Positions 11,201 to 23,117 are shown, numbered from the stretch's first letter. The stretch: 64,000 nucleotides of DNA from Chara braunii (GCA_003427395.1 BFEA01000161.1:1485618-1549617), one strand, 5' to 3'. Numbers and translations are program-made. Notes: a model not told the origin generated them from the letters alone.

Positions 11201-12540
11201 TACGCTGACCGGTCCAGACAATCGTAAATATTCAGTTTTTACTAATTAATCTCCCTCATCTGGATTTCAACTTGGACATGTATTTCAACAGTTCAATGAT
11301 GTACCAACTGAGCTAGGCTAGTTGGTGCCACCACTAGGTCCCGGTACCTGCACCGATCTCGTGACTTTAAATATAAAGCAATAATAAAAATAAAAATAAC
11401 CAAAAAGAAAAACTCGGGATCTTACAGTGGGGAAGAGGGACCATTGACACCCCTCTTGGATCCACCAATCGGTTCCACTGTGGGGACCAACAACAAAACT
11501 AAGGAGGATGGCCCCGCTAGACCCTCAACCCCCTAGTCCCTTCAAACCGTTCCAACGCATCTGTATCGCCCCCCGCTGACCTCGATCCCCATATCTGCCG
11601 CATGAAACTCCAACGACGTAACCAACAATGCTAGGCCCAAGGGTAGGATTAGTATTTGCATAATTCTACATAAACAAGTCCAACCCACTGCTCGTTCCTA
11701 TCAAAACGCCCTAAGGCCCTTCCTTGGCCTACTGGCCAAGCCTACGACACCCTCGCTCCCAAACTTGCCGCACGAAGGGCCGAGTTTCGCTCATAACCTT
11801 TGCACATAACGCCCATTATGCCAAAGGCGTACGCTGTCTCCGAAGTTGAGGGTAATTCGTACAGGTGAGCGAACGAGACAATGCGCCTCGCGACACTTCA
11901 CACTACGTGGGTTTCCACTCGCTCTAAAAATATTCAAAATCATTACTTTTTACAACGTGGCACCAACAGTGAAGTCTAAAGCAGACTATGGTAACGCCGC
12001 GTTCGTGCGCTCGCACTTACCATAAACAAACGTATCAATCAAAGAAAAAAATCACTTAATCCTAATTTAATCAAAACAAAAGTTGCTCAACACCTATGCC
12101 GACTTTACAATTATCCATAAGGAAAAGAGATTACACACGTCTTCAAAACTTCACGCCACACTCTCCCTATTCTCTCTATATTCTTCCTCTAAACATATAG
12201 TTGATCACAAGAAGAAAATTGCTTGCGGCTAACAAGGCGCACCCAGTTTTCGTAACCAACTTTCAATCAAAAACTTACACTTGTCACTCACAAAAACAAG
12301 GGAGGATCACCGGATACCCTTATATAGGTATTCACACCGACACCGGGTTCATACTTCTGATGGCACAAACCCCATCCACGAGAGCAGTGTCTGCGCACGT
12401 CCACTCCAAAACTTATTTTTCCTCAGAGCGGACTTCTCAAGGCGCCGGTTCCCACTTGGAGGTGGCTCCTAAACGCCCACTTGAGATGTTGTTAAATCTG
12501 CTCCCTTCTGCACGAGATTAAAGGAATGCAAAAATCTCCC
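8201..12540. other. Long stretch without a recognisable gene
   Basis: No open frame here has a recognisable domain; the longest (about 10390-10740, 116 codons) is Pro/Ser/Thr-rich and looks incidental. About 8910-9070 is unusually rich in GCAGCAA/GCAGTAA motifs. Near 11300-11325 the minus strand reads TAGCTCAGTTGG, a match to a Pol III A box, but no cloverleaf follows. The region is probably old retroelement or repeat debris. Confidence 0.4.
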
Positions 12541-12559
12541 CTCAGTAGTCGCGTGTCCA

Positions 12560-12737
12560 TCCCTCTAGGAAGTGGTTTGAGGTATCTCTCCTTTTCGTCT
12601 GAGCACAAAACCCGGATCATAGAATTCGGGGTGGCTCTACCGTGAATACAACAAGATACCCTCCACATAGTATGATAAACTCAGGGTCGATAACATGGCC
12701 GACTCCTAAGGCAACGAATCACCGCCCCAGATGCTTT

Positions 12738-12805
<68 letters not shown>

Positions 12806-12965
12806 CACCGCGAGTAAACTTCAGTTGTTCCCATCCTCCCTTGCCCAAGGCAACTTAGATGAAAAAAGTCAAAGGAGGTAGAGAATGAAAACCATTTGGA
12901 CAAATACAGAAGGATAGGTCGTTCGAGATAGAACGGGTAATCCTTGAGATAAAAGTTGGTTTCAT
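12560..12965 (+). repeat. Dispersed repeat R-B, copy 1
   Basis: The copy is recognised by ordered blocks shared with 16865-17235 and 22285-22645: TCTAGGAAGTGGT, GAGCACAAA, a GTCGATAA block with GGCCGACTCC, and a final GGTCGTTCGAGATAGAA. This copy carries an expanded (GA)n run at 12741-12803 where the others have only a short GA stretch. It is non-coding. Confidence 0.65.
12741..12803. repeat. (GA)n microsatellite
   Basis: About 31 uninterrupted GA units lie inside an R-B copy. Confidence 0.98.
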
Positions 12966-13309
12966 ACTATATCTCTTTCTTTAATTCACCGCCGATCGAT
13001 CGTTTTCATGGAACTCCTTAATTCAATTTACATTGAGTCTGGTTTCCTAAACATCCATCAAGTAAGAAAGGCGATGAAAACCATTTACACAATGTATTAA
13101 AACCATGCATATAGGTTGTTTTCCATATAATATTTTTTTCATACCAACATATTCATTCAATAAGAAACAAAAAGAAACATCCACATCGTACTTCCTAGGT
13201 CAGACATTTTTCATTCATACTAGAGCACACCTTTCCTTTGCATTTTCAAATAATATTTTAAAAGCAGGGTCAAACAAATGTGGGTTCGCATGGTTTTGAA
13301 GGGAAACCT

Positions 13310-13535
13310 TAGCGAAACTGATCGGAAGTGCGCTTCTTACGAGCGAGAGCTATCCACGAACAAGCAACGTCGGAAACTCGATGTCTGATGTATGAGTAGG
13401 TTCGTTGACACATCTTCCAAACCTTGTTGAGAATATCATCTAAAGGTAAGTTTCATTGCTATCACGTAGATCGAAAAAAAATTGACATCCAGCCTAAATT
13501 TGGACCCTTAGTCTGACCATTCCCCGACAATGACG
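13310..13535 (+). repeat. Dispersed repeat R-C, copy 1
   Basis: Shared blocks include GAGCGAGAGCTATCC, TGTCTGATGTATG, a CTTCCAAACCTTGT block and CTAAATTTGGACCCTT. The same order occurs at 21050-21260 and inverted at 22855-23115. It is non-coding. Confidence 0.65.
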
Positions 13536-13539
13536 TCAC

Positions 13540-14160
13540 TGCCGAGCACATCGGCTACTGCCTTTTTCGTAAAAAGCGAGAGTCTTCCAACTGTGTCACG
13601 CAGGAGTAAAAAAAACTAAACCAAGGGACAACTTGGGACGACGCGTAAGTATTCTCACGAACGGTCGAGACAGGCATGGTTGCATTATCACCTCGCCACT
13701 CTAACCGGGTGCGCACATCTAGCGGTCCCCTTTAACATAATAGGTTCATGTGAGACACAACTTACCTTCCCTAAAGGATTGTTCCCAACCTTAGGAGCGT
13801 CTCCCTACCAGGCTACTGACCCACTTGTGAAAGTTTTTAAATGCAGTTGCACAGGGCATTTGCTTTTGGATACACTTTGTTGAAAATGGCATATGAACGC
13901 GACTGTTGCTCGCCCCTTAGGGCGCTGATCTCCTAAGTATGAAGCACACATCGGTCGACTTGGGTGGTTTTTACCAAGCATGAAACTGGCAAGTAATCCT
14001 AGTCTCTTAGACATTAAATTCAAAAACTTAAGAATCTTATCATTACAAAAACCAAAATCAATAAGATAATACATATATGCAAAAAAGATAGCCTTCGCGA
14101 CTAGTGCACTTTTCAAATCACCGACAAAAACAGTGTTTCCGTAAAAAAACGAAATAAAAT
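13540..14160 (+). repeat. Dispersed repeat R-A, copy 2
   Basis: Full-length-looking R-A: GCCGAGCACATCGGC, CTTTTTCGTAAAAAGCGAGAG, CAGGAGTAAA, CTAACCGGGTGC, AACTTACCTTCCCTAAAGG, GCTACTGACCCAC, then a GGGCGCTGATCTCCTAAG block. The inverse strand carries GGGTCAGTAGC, part of an A-box-like motif that is better preserved in other copies. A MITE (14175-15796) inserted just after it, and another R-A copy follows, so two R-A units were probably adjacent before the insertion. Confidence 0.65.
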
Positions 14161-14174
14161 AAATACGTTCAAAT

Positions 14175-15796
14175 CTGACCTAAAAAAGTCGACCAGGCGG
14201 GCCCGCCCGATCGGGCATCCCGGGCCCGGGCAGCCCGTCCGGACTCGCCCGGGGCACCCGGGCGACTTATTTTCGGCCGTTTTTTTTTTTTTTTTTTTTT
14301 TTTTNTTTTCGGAAGGCAGCGCATTTTTGCGCTTTGCCTTAAGTGTCCAAATCTGCTAATTTTTTTTTTTTTCGGGGTCGAGCTTTGGTTGGTTTGGGGG
14401 GGGGGGAGGGGGGAGAGAGGGGGGCCTACTACTCCTTTCTTCGTTCTTCCCTTCTTTTCTCCCTCCTCCTCCTCCTCCTCCTCGTCCCACCTATTCCTTA
14501 TTGAAATTGATTGAATTAATTTTTTTTTTTTTTGAAGGGCCCCCAGCCAAGAATCTGCGTGGCTCCTGTGTCCCACCAAAGACACTCGTCAAATTTCGGA
14601 CGAGAGAGGAGCAGACCAGCAATATATCTTCTGGATCCCAAGTCAGCTCTGTGTTGTAGCAGTTATGGGCTACAAGCCTACAACTACTTACTACTGAGCT
14701 CTGTCTTTCTTTCATTTTCCTATTCTTACGAGTAGTGGCCCTAAGGGCCTAGCTCCACTCGTCAGCACTTGCACAAAAGACAAAACATATAACAACGTAT
14801 GATTCCAAGTTCTCGCAGAAGATTCATTTGAGTTTTTTTTTTTTTTTTTTTTTCCTACTAGTAGTGGCCCTAAGGCCCAAGCTCCACTCATCAGCACTTG
14901 CACAAAAGACAATACATATGACAGCGTATGATTCCATGTTCTCGCAGAAGATTCATTCGAGTTCTTTATTTTATTTTTCCTTTTCCTACGAGTAGTGGCC
15001 CTAAGGGCCAAGCTCCACTCGTCAGCACTTGCACAAAAGACAATACATATGACAGCGTATGATTCCATGTTATCGCAGAAGATTCATTCGAGTTCTTATT
15101 TTTTTTCCCCTTTTCCTACGAGTAGTGGCCCTAAGGGCTAAGCTCCACTCGTCAGCACTTGCACAAAAGACAATACGTATGACAGCGTATGGTTCCATGT
15201 TCTAGCAGAAGATGCATTCCAGTTTTGCACATTTGGTGAGTGGTGGAGGGAAGCCTTGAAAATCACGAGGTGAGTTGGTCTGCTACTGTCCAGATAACCA
15301 CGTGCTCAGTGGTCCCATAACTGCTGAAACACGGACATTGATATGAATCTACAGATTCTACACTATATATACTCGGTATGCTACCACCTTGCAATGTGTT
15401 TGAGAGCTGCTTGTTTCGCAGTAAGTAGGCCCTTGCTATTATTTGCAGGGCCTCTCAGATTACCCGCAAGGGGTTCTATGATAAATTTCAAAGTGCAAAT
15501 TGCTCTCTCGCTCTCTCTCGCGCGTGCGCCCATTGGGGTTATTAGGGGTTCTGAATTTTTTTATTTTTTTATTTTATTTTTTATTTTATTTTTTTGCAGG
15601 GTGCCGACCAGTCAGGGGCCGTCGACCATTGGGGGGTGCAACTTTGCCCCAGGGGCAAAAAAACCCCGAAAGGACCCTGCACGCGATTTTGCGTTGGGTG
15701 GTCCGGGGGTTGGACCGGACGAGCCGCCCGGCCCGGCATATCGGGCGGGTCCCGGGCGAGGTAGGGGGTACCCGGGCCACCCGGATCGTAGCCTAG
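14175..15796. mobile_element. Arm-switching MITE, copy with GCCCGGGC arms, enlarged by insertions
   Basis: An exact 8-bp direct repeat GTTCAAAT lies at 14167-14174 and 15797-15804. The element begins CTGACCTA and the inverse of its end is CTAGGCTA. The left arm (14186-14275) and right arm (about 15690-15785) are both dominated by GCCCGGGC/CCCGGGCG/GGGCGGG motifs. Next to the left arm, at about 14312-14362, CTTTGCCTTAAG and GTCCAAATC align with the conserved core of the other copies (CTTTTGCCTTGGA...GTTCAAAT). The interior was later enlarged, chiefly by the A-tailed tandem repeat at 14721-15226. There is a single N at 14305. Confidence 0.6.
14721..15226 (-). repeat. Four tandem copies of a ~130-bp A-tailed unit
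   Basis: Units begin near 14727, 14857, 14987 and 15117 with TCCTACGAGTAGTGGCCCTA and run through CAGCACTTGCACAAAAGACA to GAAGATTCATTCGAG. Each unit is separated from the next by a T-rich run on the plus strand, which means each unit ends in an A-tail on the minus strand. Units are more than 90 percent alike by eye. The 118-codon minus-strand frame across them is a repeat shadow. Confidence 0.85.
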
Positions 15797-15929
15797 GTTC
15801 AAATTCATATAACATAAAACCTTCCCATGTAGCATAGCAAAGAACATAATCCGGATGCATTACCGATCTTGACTGATTTTCACCTAGGGAGATGGTCTGC
15901 CAAAATTATTATTCCCTACCGCTGATATA

Positions 15930-16450
15930 ACTGATGTCGAGCTCATTAGCTCCCGCATTTTTCTTAAAGGCGAGAGCCCTCCCGACCATGTCAGGTAGGA
16001 GTTAAACAAAACAAACAAAACAAAACAAAAGACAATTCGGGAATGACGCTAAATAACCCCGTGAACCGTCGGAATAGTCGAGGTTGCATTATCCCTTCAC
16101 CGCTCTAACCGGGTGCACCAACCGTACTTCCTGAGATCCCTACGACAGGATAGGTCCCACGGGGTACAACTTACCTTCCCTAAAGGGTTGTCACCACCCT
16201 TAGGGGCGTATCCCTATTGAGCTACTGACCCACATGTAGAAGTTTTTAGATGCAATCGCAGAGGTAGATCAGCCGAGGGCATTTGCTCGATTCGCTACAG
16301 TACACGAAACGCTTGGGTAAACGTCAAGTGGACCCAAACGTCGTTCGTCCTTTAGGGCGCTGATCTCCTAAGTACCAAGTGGACACCGATTGACTAAGAC
16401 GGTCTTAACCAAGCGTGAAACCTAAAAGTCAGTCCTAGTTCCTTAGACGC
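15930..16450 (+). repeat. Dispersed repeat R-A, copy 3
   Basis: The block order is the same as in copy 2, with CTAACCGGGTGC, ACAGGATAGGT, CTTCCCTAAAGGGTTGTC, ATTGAGCTACTGACCCAC and TTAGGGCGCTGATCTCCTAA. This is the least interrupted copy in this orientation. It is non-coding. Confidence 0.7.
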
Positions 16451-16864
16451 AGAATAAAAAACCGTTAAAAGAACCACACATATTTATATTAAAAAAAATT
16501 GACTGTAGTGGATAGATATGTATACCCAATCTGAAATGATAACTAAAATAATTTAAATCATTATATGATACATCCAATAACACAAGTTTTAAATAAAACC
16601 CGACCACCTCGGGTCAAAATCCGATAAAAAAATTACTTAAACGCCAATAGAAAGTTGGTTTCGACAATAACCTCGATGCAACCGACAAGGTAATCGGGAT
16701 GCCTTAGTTTTGACTTGATGAGATACGTTCGCAAAATCCTTCATTCCACTTTACTGCCGACCTAAGACTAGGTACGCACACAAATGTCTCCATACGTCCC
16801 CAATCTTCTTAAATGACACGCTGCTTTGTGAATGATTCTTCATCACGTGCATTACTTAAAGTGT

Positions 16865-17235
16865 TGGATGTCTCTCTTTCTAGAAAGTGGTATGGGGTAC
16901 TCCTCGCTTGAGCACAAAGCTCGGATCTCCGAAGTCGGGCTGTCTCCACTGAGTCGGTGGAGTAACCCTCCGTAGAATGGTCTACTCTGGGTCGATAATA
17001 GGGCCGACTCCTAAAGCAATGAACCCCCGCCCCAATTGCATCATAGAGAGAAAACGTGTTTAGTACTGTTTACCGCGAGTAGATTTTAACTGTTTTTGTT
17101 TTTTTTATAAGTTCTGGGTAACTTTGACGAAGAAAGTTAGAGGTGATATAAAATAAGGTTCATCTGGACATGTATAGGAAGATGAGGTCGTTCGGGATAG
17201 AAAGGGTCAACCTTAGAAAAAGGCTAAATCAGTTT
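16865..17235 (+). repeat. Dispersed repeat R-B, copy 2
   Basis: This matches copy 1 block for block (AGAAAGTGGTATGGGGTACTC, GAAGTCGGGC, GTCGATAATAGGGCCGACTC, AGATGAGGTCGTTCGGGATAG) but lacks the GA expansion. It follows R-A copy 3, so the R-A to R-B order is preserved. It is non-coding. Confidence 0.7.
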
Positions 17236-17239
17236 AATT

Positions 17240-20144
17240 TTATATTTTTTATTTAATTTAAATTCTTTTTACGACGTCTACTGATTTAACCCTTTTTCAA
17301 AATAAAAGTTTTTTTGACAAACAGGCAGGTAGTCGGAAGGAAGAAAACATTTTTTTTTTGTCATCCCATGTAGATACAATCAACCTTCTTTGCAAACATC
17401 TTCTATCTACCTGCACACCAATCCAAAGCAAAAAAGTTGAAAAATAAGCAAAAATCCCATACCCAAAGTCGGACCTTTCCATTCAAATGCATGACTCGCA
17501 CAATTTTCCTCTACCTTTTCTTTCGAACATTAAAAAAAAACAGAGTTAAGCAAAGTGTGGGTTCACACAGGTGTGAAGGGAAGTCAGACTCAATCAACTG
17601 ACCTTGAGTGAAGTATAGCTGACTCGCTAAAGAAAGTCAGATGATACCCCAATCGAGTAAAAAAACAGATGTTCTTGACGTCAAAACATTCGACCCACAA
17701 CTCGTCCGACCACAAAGACGATCCATCATTCTTCCTCAGAAACCAAACCTCAGTAAGGCGAACTCAAATGGAGTAACCCTCGAGGAGGGTGGTCCCAAAG
17801 TACGTCCGACATGGCTCCAATTGTCCCGAATAGTCTCGATGCAGTCCCAATTGCACCACCAGGATCTAAGGGTTATTTCGGGTGCACCATTAGTCCTAAA
17901 GTGTTCCTCGAAAAAAAAAACTCGAGCGTTGCTGCGTGCCGTCGACCAAAACCACCCTTGAAAACCATAAAATTAGAGTCCAGGGATAATCTTGGCCCAA
18001 TGGACTCTCGACATCACCTCCACCGGACCACCTCGACTCACTAAAACGGCTTCCGCCGCAATTGTAATCCCCGACAAAATAAACAGCAACACTTTCGTAT
18101 ATCGTGCTGTAACCGATAACCGCGTCTCACCACTAAAGCAATCACCGTGCTGCCGAACAGACAACACATTCCCTTAAAATGTTGCTGACATCGTGCCAAA
18201 CATCCAGCAGCACCTTCCCTTAGGAAGACCTTGACGTCGAGGCGATAATCAAGAAGCACTCCGTCTAAAAACTTCATTGTTGACACGTCGACAATCCGGT
18301 AGTCCCCCACCGCAAATAATGATCGCCGCCTCACCAAAATTCCAGCGACATAACCCCCTTTCAATCGGTTGCCCGATGTCACGAACGAGGACTATGGCTA
18401 TGACTGCTCGCTATAGTTCTAGCAACCGAGCTCCACGTTCAACCTTTACATAGACCTCGATCTCCTCCAGCCGCTCCAATTCCAGCCCAATACTAAGGCA
18501 GAGTCTCTCTAGCCTTGACTATTACTGGTCTGTTCCTCCTTCAACGACTCCCCCTTCAACCTTGCAGACCACTAGCAGCTCCAACAGTAGCTTCTCCCTC
18601 AACGCTGCAGACCTCTAATGCTCCTTTCCACCATCTCATCGCTGCCTCGAACTCCTTGAGGCCAAGTACCGCACCTCAAGGCTCACCGTATACCCATAGT
18701 CTTGTGTTATAACAAGCCATCGCTTCATTGTGCCTTGCTTGAGTTCATGCCCTTCTAATATAACCACGGACTTGGGTGCCCCCACGTCATTTCAGTTACG
18801 GGTTCGTGCATCTCGGTTCCAACTACTAAGTCTCAAATTCATTGCTAGGTTGTCACTTCTCACCTTCTCCTTAACCCTCTGCTGAAATCATGGAGCAACT
18901 GTTGTCACCTCATGTTGCGACCCATAACTTCTATGCCCAGATCTGGTTCGCCTTGTTCAACATATATAAACCTTCCTCTGTAGCCCATGCATCCCATGAT
19001 GAGGGCCCCAAAATGTCGCATCTGGCTCTGCAACCTCTCATTAAAAATGGAGGCCGAATTACTCCCCATGGGTTTGGGCCCAAGCAAGCCTTCATAGGGC
19101 TTCAATGCAAGACGGATAAGGCAAACCCTCTGCTATCTGGAGGGCTGCCGACTTAGAGGCTTCATTCTCTTGAAGCCTCACTCTGTTGTTAGAGGCAAGA
19201 TCCACAGCCAGACCTTTAAAAGGTCTGAGCTGCACTACCTCGCTGTGGTTATGGTTTGAAAAATTCCCAGCCAAATTTATCACACATCGATAATGAGCAG
19301 CCAAATGGCTGCAGTTAAGTTTTGGACAACCATTGGCTGCCTTTTTTCTGTCTGGCGCCCGTTCTCAGGAGTGCCAGCTTAGTGCCAAGGCTGAGGGGGA
19401 ATAACAACTCGTGATAATCACGAGTTCAAATCCCGACAGTCCCAAAGCGGGATGCAAAAACTACGCGGACTTTGACAATTTTTAATTGAAAATTTGTCAA
19501 ATAAAAATATATGAAAAAAATCATACGTGTGGCGAAGCTGCCCACCTACTTAGAGAAAAAAAATTAAGGGCTGACCAGAATCATTTATGCCACCAAAAAC
19601 ATATTGGCGCAAGCTGCAAAATACCGACTTTCTCAAAATCGTGATCCCGTTTTTTAACTTCTTTTTTTATTTTTCTTTTTCATTTTTCTTTTCCTTTTTG
19701 TCCATTGGCCCAATGACACTCTTTGCAATGTTGTACCTCCAAGGCACATCCATGAACTGTTGAAATGCAGTACACAGTTCAAATCCAAATGGATTCAGGA
19801 CGAGGTGGGGCTAAGTGCAGCCTCACAAAAAATGACTCTCACCACCCTACTCACCAAATGTGCAAGATGAAAACGAATCTTCCCCTTACCCACGGGAAGA
19901 TGCTGCACCTCGTTAAGCCGCGAGCCTGTTGCTATTTCAAATGGTAGAGGACAACAACTCAGAAAACAAAAAAAATCAGGAAAAAAAACAACAATAAAGA
20001 AAACAAAAACTTCAAAAAAATGCTAGGTCTGATACAAGTAAAAACGGGCACCTAGCCTACCTGCTAGAAGTTACAACTCCTACCCTCCTATAAATGCAGC
20101 CTGTGGCGTTTTTCTTTTAGTCTTGTTTTGTTTTGTTTTGTTTT

Positions 20145-20209
<65 letters not shown>

Positions 20210-21045
20210 GCTAGTGGCACGCAGCCAACGACATTCCCAAAACCTTAGTGCCTTTATGGGGCACCCTGACATGCTGAAATACATACTTGAGTTCGATTAT
20301 AGATGAAATCTAACTTTGAAAAACTGGGAAAAAAAAAGTTATTTTCTTGATTTATGCGTTTCATCCTTGTGCGAGGGTCATGCTAGTCTACGTGGCTGAT
20401 TTTAGCCGTGTGATCTCACTGATCGTGTGGCCGAAATCGGTCGCATAATAATGCTTTGACCCAAGGCTGCTCCAAAAAGGGCTAACCCAGTGGGGCCGGT
20501 TAAGTTCGGTCTCTGCGTATGTGGGGCAAAAATTAAGTGTTGGTACCTATTGAGCTAAGCTCCGACCACGGTAGTGGTAGGAACAACTGTTCTATATAAG
20601 GAGCTGCGCCTAGCAGGCCCTCGACTCTGTGGTCAGCAGGCCTAGAGACTCGAGCCCTCAGGCGGTTCAAGTTGTCTCTGACGTAGGGCTGACCACTGAA
20701 CCACGGGGCCGTCACCCTGCCTCCACCTATCCGCAACTAACTCACGTCTGGGCTCGACGAAATGCAAAGGCTAGGCGCAACCATTTTCTTTAATTAGTCA
20801 GATCGTGGTCTCAACAGGGCCACATTTGTTTCCACCCAAATCCTAAGGCACACGGTCTGACGGTTGTGCGTGTATTTAACCCTTACCGTGCTTGCATTCT
20901 CTTGCGGTTTGCTCATTCTATCAAAAGGGGGCCACATGTGATTACTCCACGTGGTCGTGCCTTTTCTTTGTTTTGGTCGAAAACATCCGACATTTAAAAC
21001 ACATGGTAGATTCCCTTGTCAGTTTTTCTGCCCCGACACCGAAAA
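17240..21045. other. Long stretch without a recognisable gene
   Basis: Frames near 17641-17961 (plus) and 18041-18382 (minus, 113 codons) have no recognisable domain. At 19385-19445 there is a GTTCAAATCCC motif like a Pol III B box, but the arms do not fold as a tRNA. Near 20560 the minus strand shows TTAGCTCAATAGG, again A-box-like with no supporting cloverleaf. A 61-bp poly-T ends at 20208. This is probably old SINE or retroelement debris. Confidence 0.4.
20148..20208. repeat. Poly-T tract
   Basis: An uninterrupted T run is preceded by (TTTTG)n. It could be the inverse of a retroelement A-tail, but no element body was recognised next to it. Confidence 0.9.
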
Positions 21046-21049
21046 AATC

Positions 21050-21260
21050 TAAATTTCACTTCTTACCAGCAAGAGCTATCCTCGAGCAGGCAACGTTGGA
21101 AACCCGATCTCTGATGTATGGGTAGGCCAGTTGATACATCCTTCAAACCATGTCGTGAATGTCATTTGCAGATAAATTTCTCTGTTGTCATGCAAATCGA
21201 TAAAAAACTGGACTTACTTCCTAAATTTGGACCCTTGGTTGGACCATTATCGGACAACCT
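21050..21260 (+). repeat. Dispersed repeat R-C, copy 2
   Basis: Blocks CAAGAGCTATCC, CTCTGATGTATGGGTAGG, GTGAATGTCATTTGCA and CCTAAATTTGGACCCTTGG match copy 1 in order. It is non-coding. Confidence 0.65.
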
Positions 21261-21582
21261 GCATAGCCTGTTCGAGGTAATGACCAGTTAGAAGTTTTGT
21301 TGGTTGCTTTGTACTCCTAGGCAATAATTACTCTCTCTGTCCCTCGAATGATGCACCCACATTTATCATATTGTTACACAAAGCATAGCCACAATCGCTG
21401 TCTTTTCCAAATCAGCTTCATCACCTCATTATCAGTCTCGGGTTCGCACTTCTTATGGAAAGAACCTCCCGCAGTGGCGACGCTTACATGTGTCCCGCTC
21501 AAATGCTAGTTTCTAAAACGTTGGGCTTCTTTAGACGCCAATCTCGCATCCGGCAGTGACACCTAATGCGGATACCTGAAAG

Positions 21583-21892
21583 CTGCGTAGCACGACGAAC
21601 GTGTTCGCGCTCCTTCACGTTCGCGCGGACTTGTTCACGCATTCGCGCGAACAACTCTCGAACATGTTTGGGCGAACATAATTTTTTCGTAAATGATTCT
21701 TAACTCATGATTGGCTACGAATTTGAACAAGACTCCAAGACAAACGTTGCTTATATTGTTATTTTACATAACATATATTGTTTTCGAGATTTTTCTGAGA
21801 ACGTTTTTTTTTTTTTAATAAATATTTTTTACGTTCGCATTCGGGCGAACATGTTCTCATTCGCCTCCGAACGCGAACACGGTGCTATGTAG
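21583..21892. mobile_element. Arm-switching MITE, copy 2 (GTTCGC arms)
   Basis: This 310-bp element is flanked by a perfect 8-bp direct repeat CCTGAAAG at 21575-21582 and 21893-21900. It begins CTGCGTAGCAC and the inverse of its end is CTACATAGCAC. Both arms consist of GTTCGCG/CGCGAAC motifs. The core at about 21705-21795 is the inverse of copy 1's core (ACTCATGATTGGC, TTGAACAAGACTCCAAG, ATAACATATAT). It lies inside R-type repeat sequence that continues on both sides. Its perfect target duplication suggests it is younger than copy 1. Confidence 0.85.
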
Positions 21893-21929
21893 CCTGAAAG
21901 GTTACTAGGTCAATTCTTTTTTGTCTGAG

Positions 21930-22235
21930 ATTAGGAGAGGGATAAAACCTCGCCTCGGCAGTCTCCCGACTGCTCATATCCCCTATGCTTCAAGAAACGA
22001 GAAATGCCTTTGGCCAGACCCCCTCTGCGATTGCACTCGATAAGCTTTCGCACGCGGTTTGGTAGCCCGGTGAGGATACGCCTGCCTAAGGGTGGTGACA
22101 ATCGATTTAGTAGAGGTAAATTGTGTCTCGCGTGACCTCTATCTTGTTGTAGGGGTTCGCGAGAGGTACGGCTGTCGCACTCAGCTGGAGTTACGAAACG
22201 CTCATGCGAAAAAGGTCTGCAAAAATCATGTGTGA
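21930..22235 (-). repeat. Dispersed repeat R-A, copy 4 (inverted, diverged)
   Basis: GATTGCACTCGATAAGCTTTCGCA, GGTAGCCCGGTGAGGATACGCC and AAGGGTGGTGACAA match the inverted copies at 26870-26960. The A-box-like motif reads TAGCCCGGTGAGG here, so it is diverged. Confidence 0.55.
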
Positions 22236-22284
22236 CAAGGCAGGAAGGGTCCCCTTGGGGGACCGATGCACTTGACAACGCCCC

Positions 22285-22645
22285 GAACCCTCTAGGAAGT
22301 GGTATGGGGTACTCTTCTTCCTCGCCCGAGCACAAAACTTTGATCTCAGAAGTCGGGTTGTTTCCATCGAACCGACGAAGTACCCCCCTGTAGAAACGGT
22401 CCGTTCAGGGTTGATAATAGGGTCGACTCCCAAAGTAGCAAAACCCCGTCTCAGATGCTTCCAGAAAAAGATAACGTGCCCATCGCGGGTAGACTTCAGT
22501 TGTTCCCATCCCCCCTTGCCCAAGGTAAGTTAGAGGAGAAAAGTCAAAGGGGGTAGAGGATGAGAACCATTTGAACATGTATAGGCGGATGAGGTCATTC
22601 GAGATAGAAAACGTTATTTCAAAAAAAGGCTAAATCCGTTTGATT
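22285..22645 (+). repeat. Dispersed repeat R-B, copy 3
   Basis: TCTAGGAAGTGGTATGGGGT, GCCCGAGCACAAA, TTGATAATAGGGTCGACTCC and GATGAGGTCATTCGAGATAG match copies 1 and 2 in order. It is non-coding. Confidence 0.7.
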
Positions 22646-22854
22646 TTGTTTTTTTTATATTTGAAATAATCATTTTTTTATTGCACCCACCTAGGCTATC
22701 AGTTGGACCACCCAGGTCCTGGGTGACCAGCCCGTTTCATAAGAAGTGTGATCTGGGGTGGATAATGAAAAACAACGATTTTCTCTATGCCTTGTATAAC
22801 AATGTGATGAATGTGAGTGCTTTACCATTCAAGAAATATAAAGACTAATTATTG

Positions 22855-23115
22855 TCTAGGAGGAGACGAATAAAACCTCCAACTGACCATTATCTCAGAC
22901 AAGCTATACGGGTTGCCGGAGAAGGATCGAACCAAGGGTCCGAATTTAGGCTAAAAGTCAAATATTTAATCGATCTGAATGACAATATTGAAATTTGCAT
23001 GCAGATGACATTCACGACAAGGTTTGGAAGAGGTGTCAACGAGCCTAGCCATACGTCAGACATTGGGTTTCTTGCGTTGCCTGTTATCAGATACCTCTCG
23101 CTCATAACAAGCGAA
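22855..23115 (-). repeat. Dispersed repeat R-C, copy 3 (inverted)
   Basis: Read on the minus strand this aligns with copies 1 and 2: GAGCGAGAGGTATC, CAATGTCTGACGTATGG, CTCTTCCAAACCTTGTCG and GCCTAAATTCGGACCCTTGG. The apparent 94-codon plus-strand frame is incidental. Confidence 0.65.
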
Positions 23116-23117
23116 AA

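Noticed and set aside
11290-11330. tRNA gene on the minus strand (A-box TAGCTCAGTTGG)
   Set aside because: No D-stem partner, anticodon stem or T arm could be formed; at most a SINE head.
14169-14585. Lys-rich 138-codon frame on the minus strand
   Set aside because: It contains an N and poly-A/poly-T runs, and its basic character is a homopolymer effect inside a MITE.
19385-19450. tRNA gene (GTTCAAATCCC T-loop-like motif)
   Set aside because: The T-stem bases do not pair and no A box lies at the right distance.
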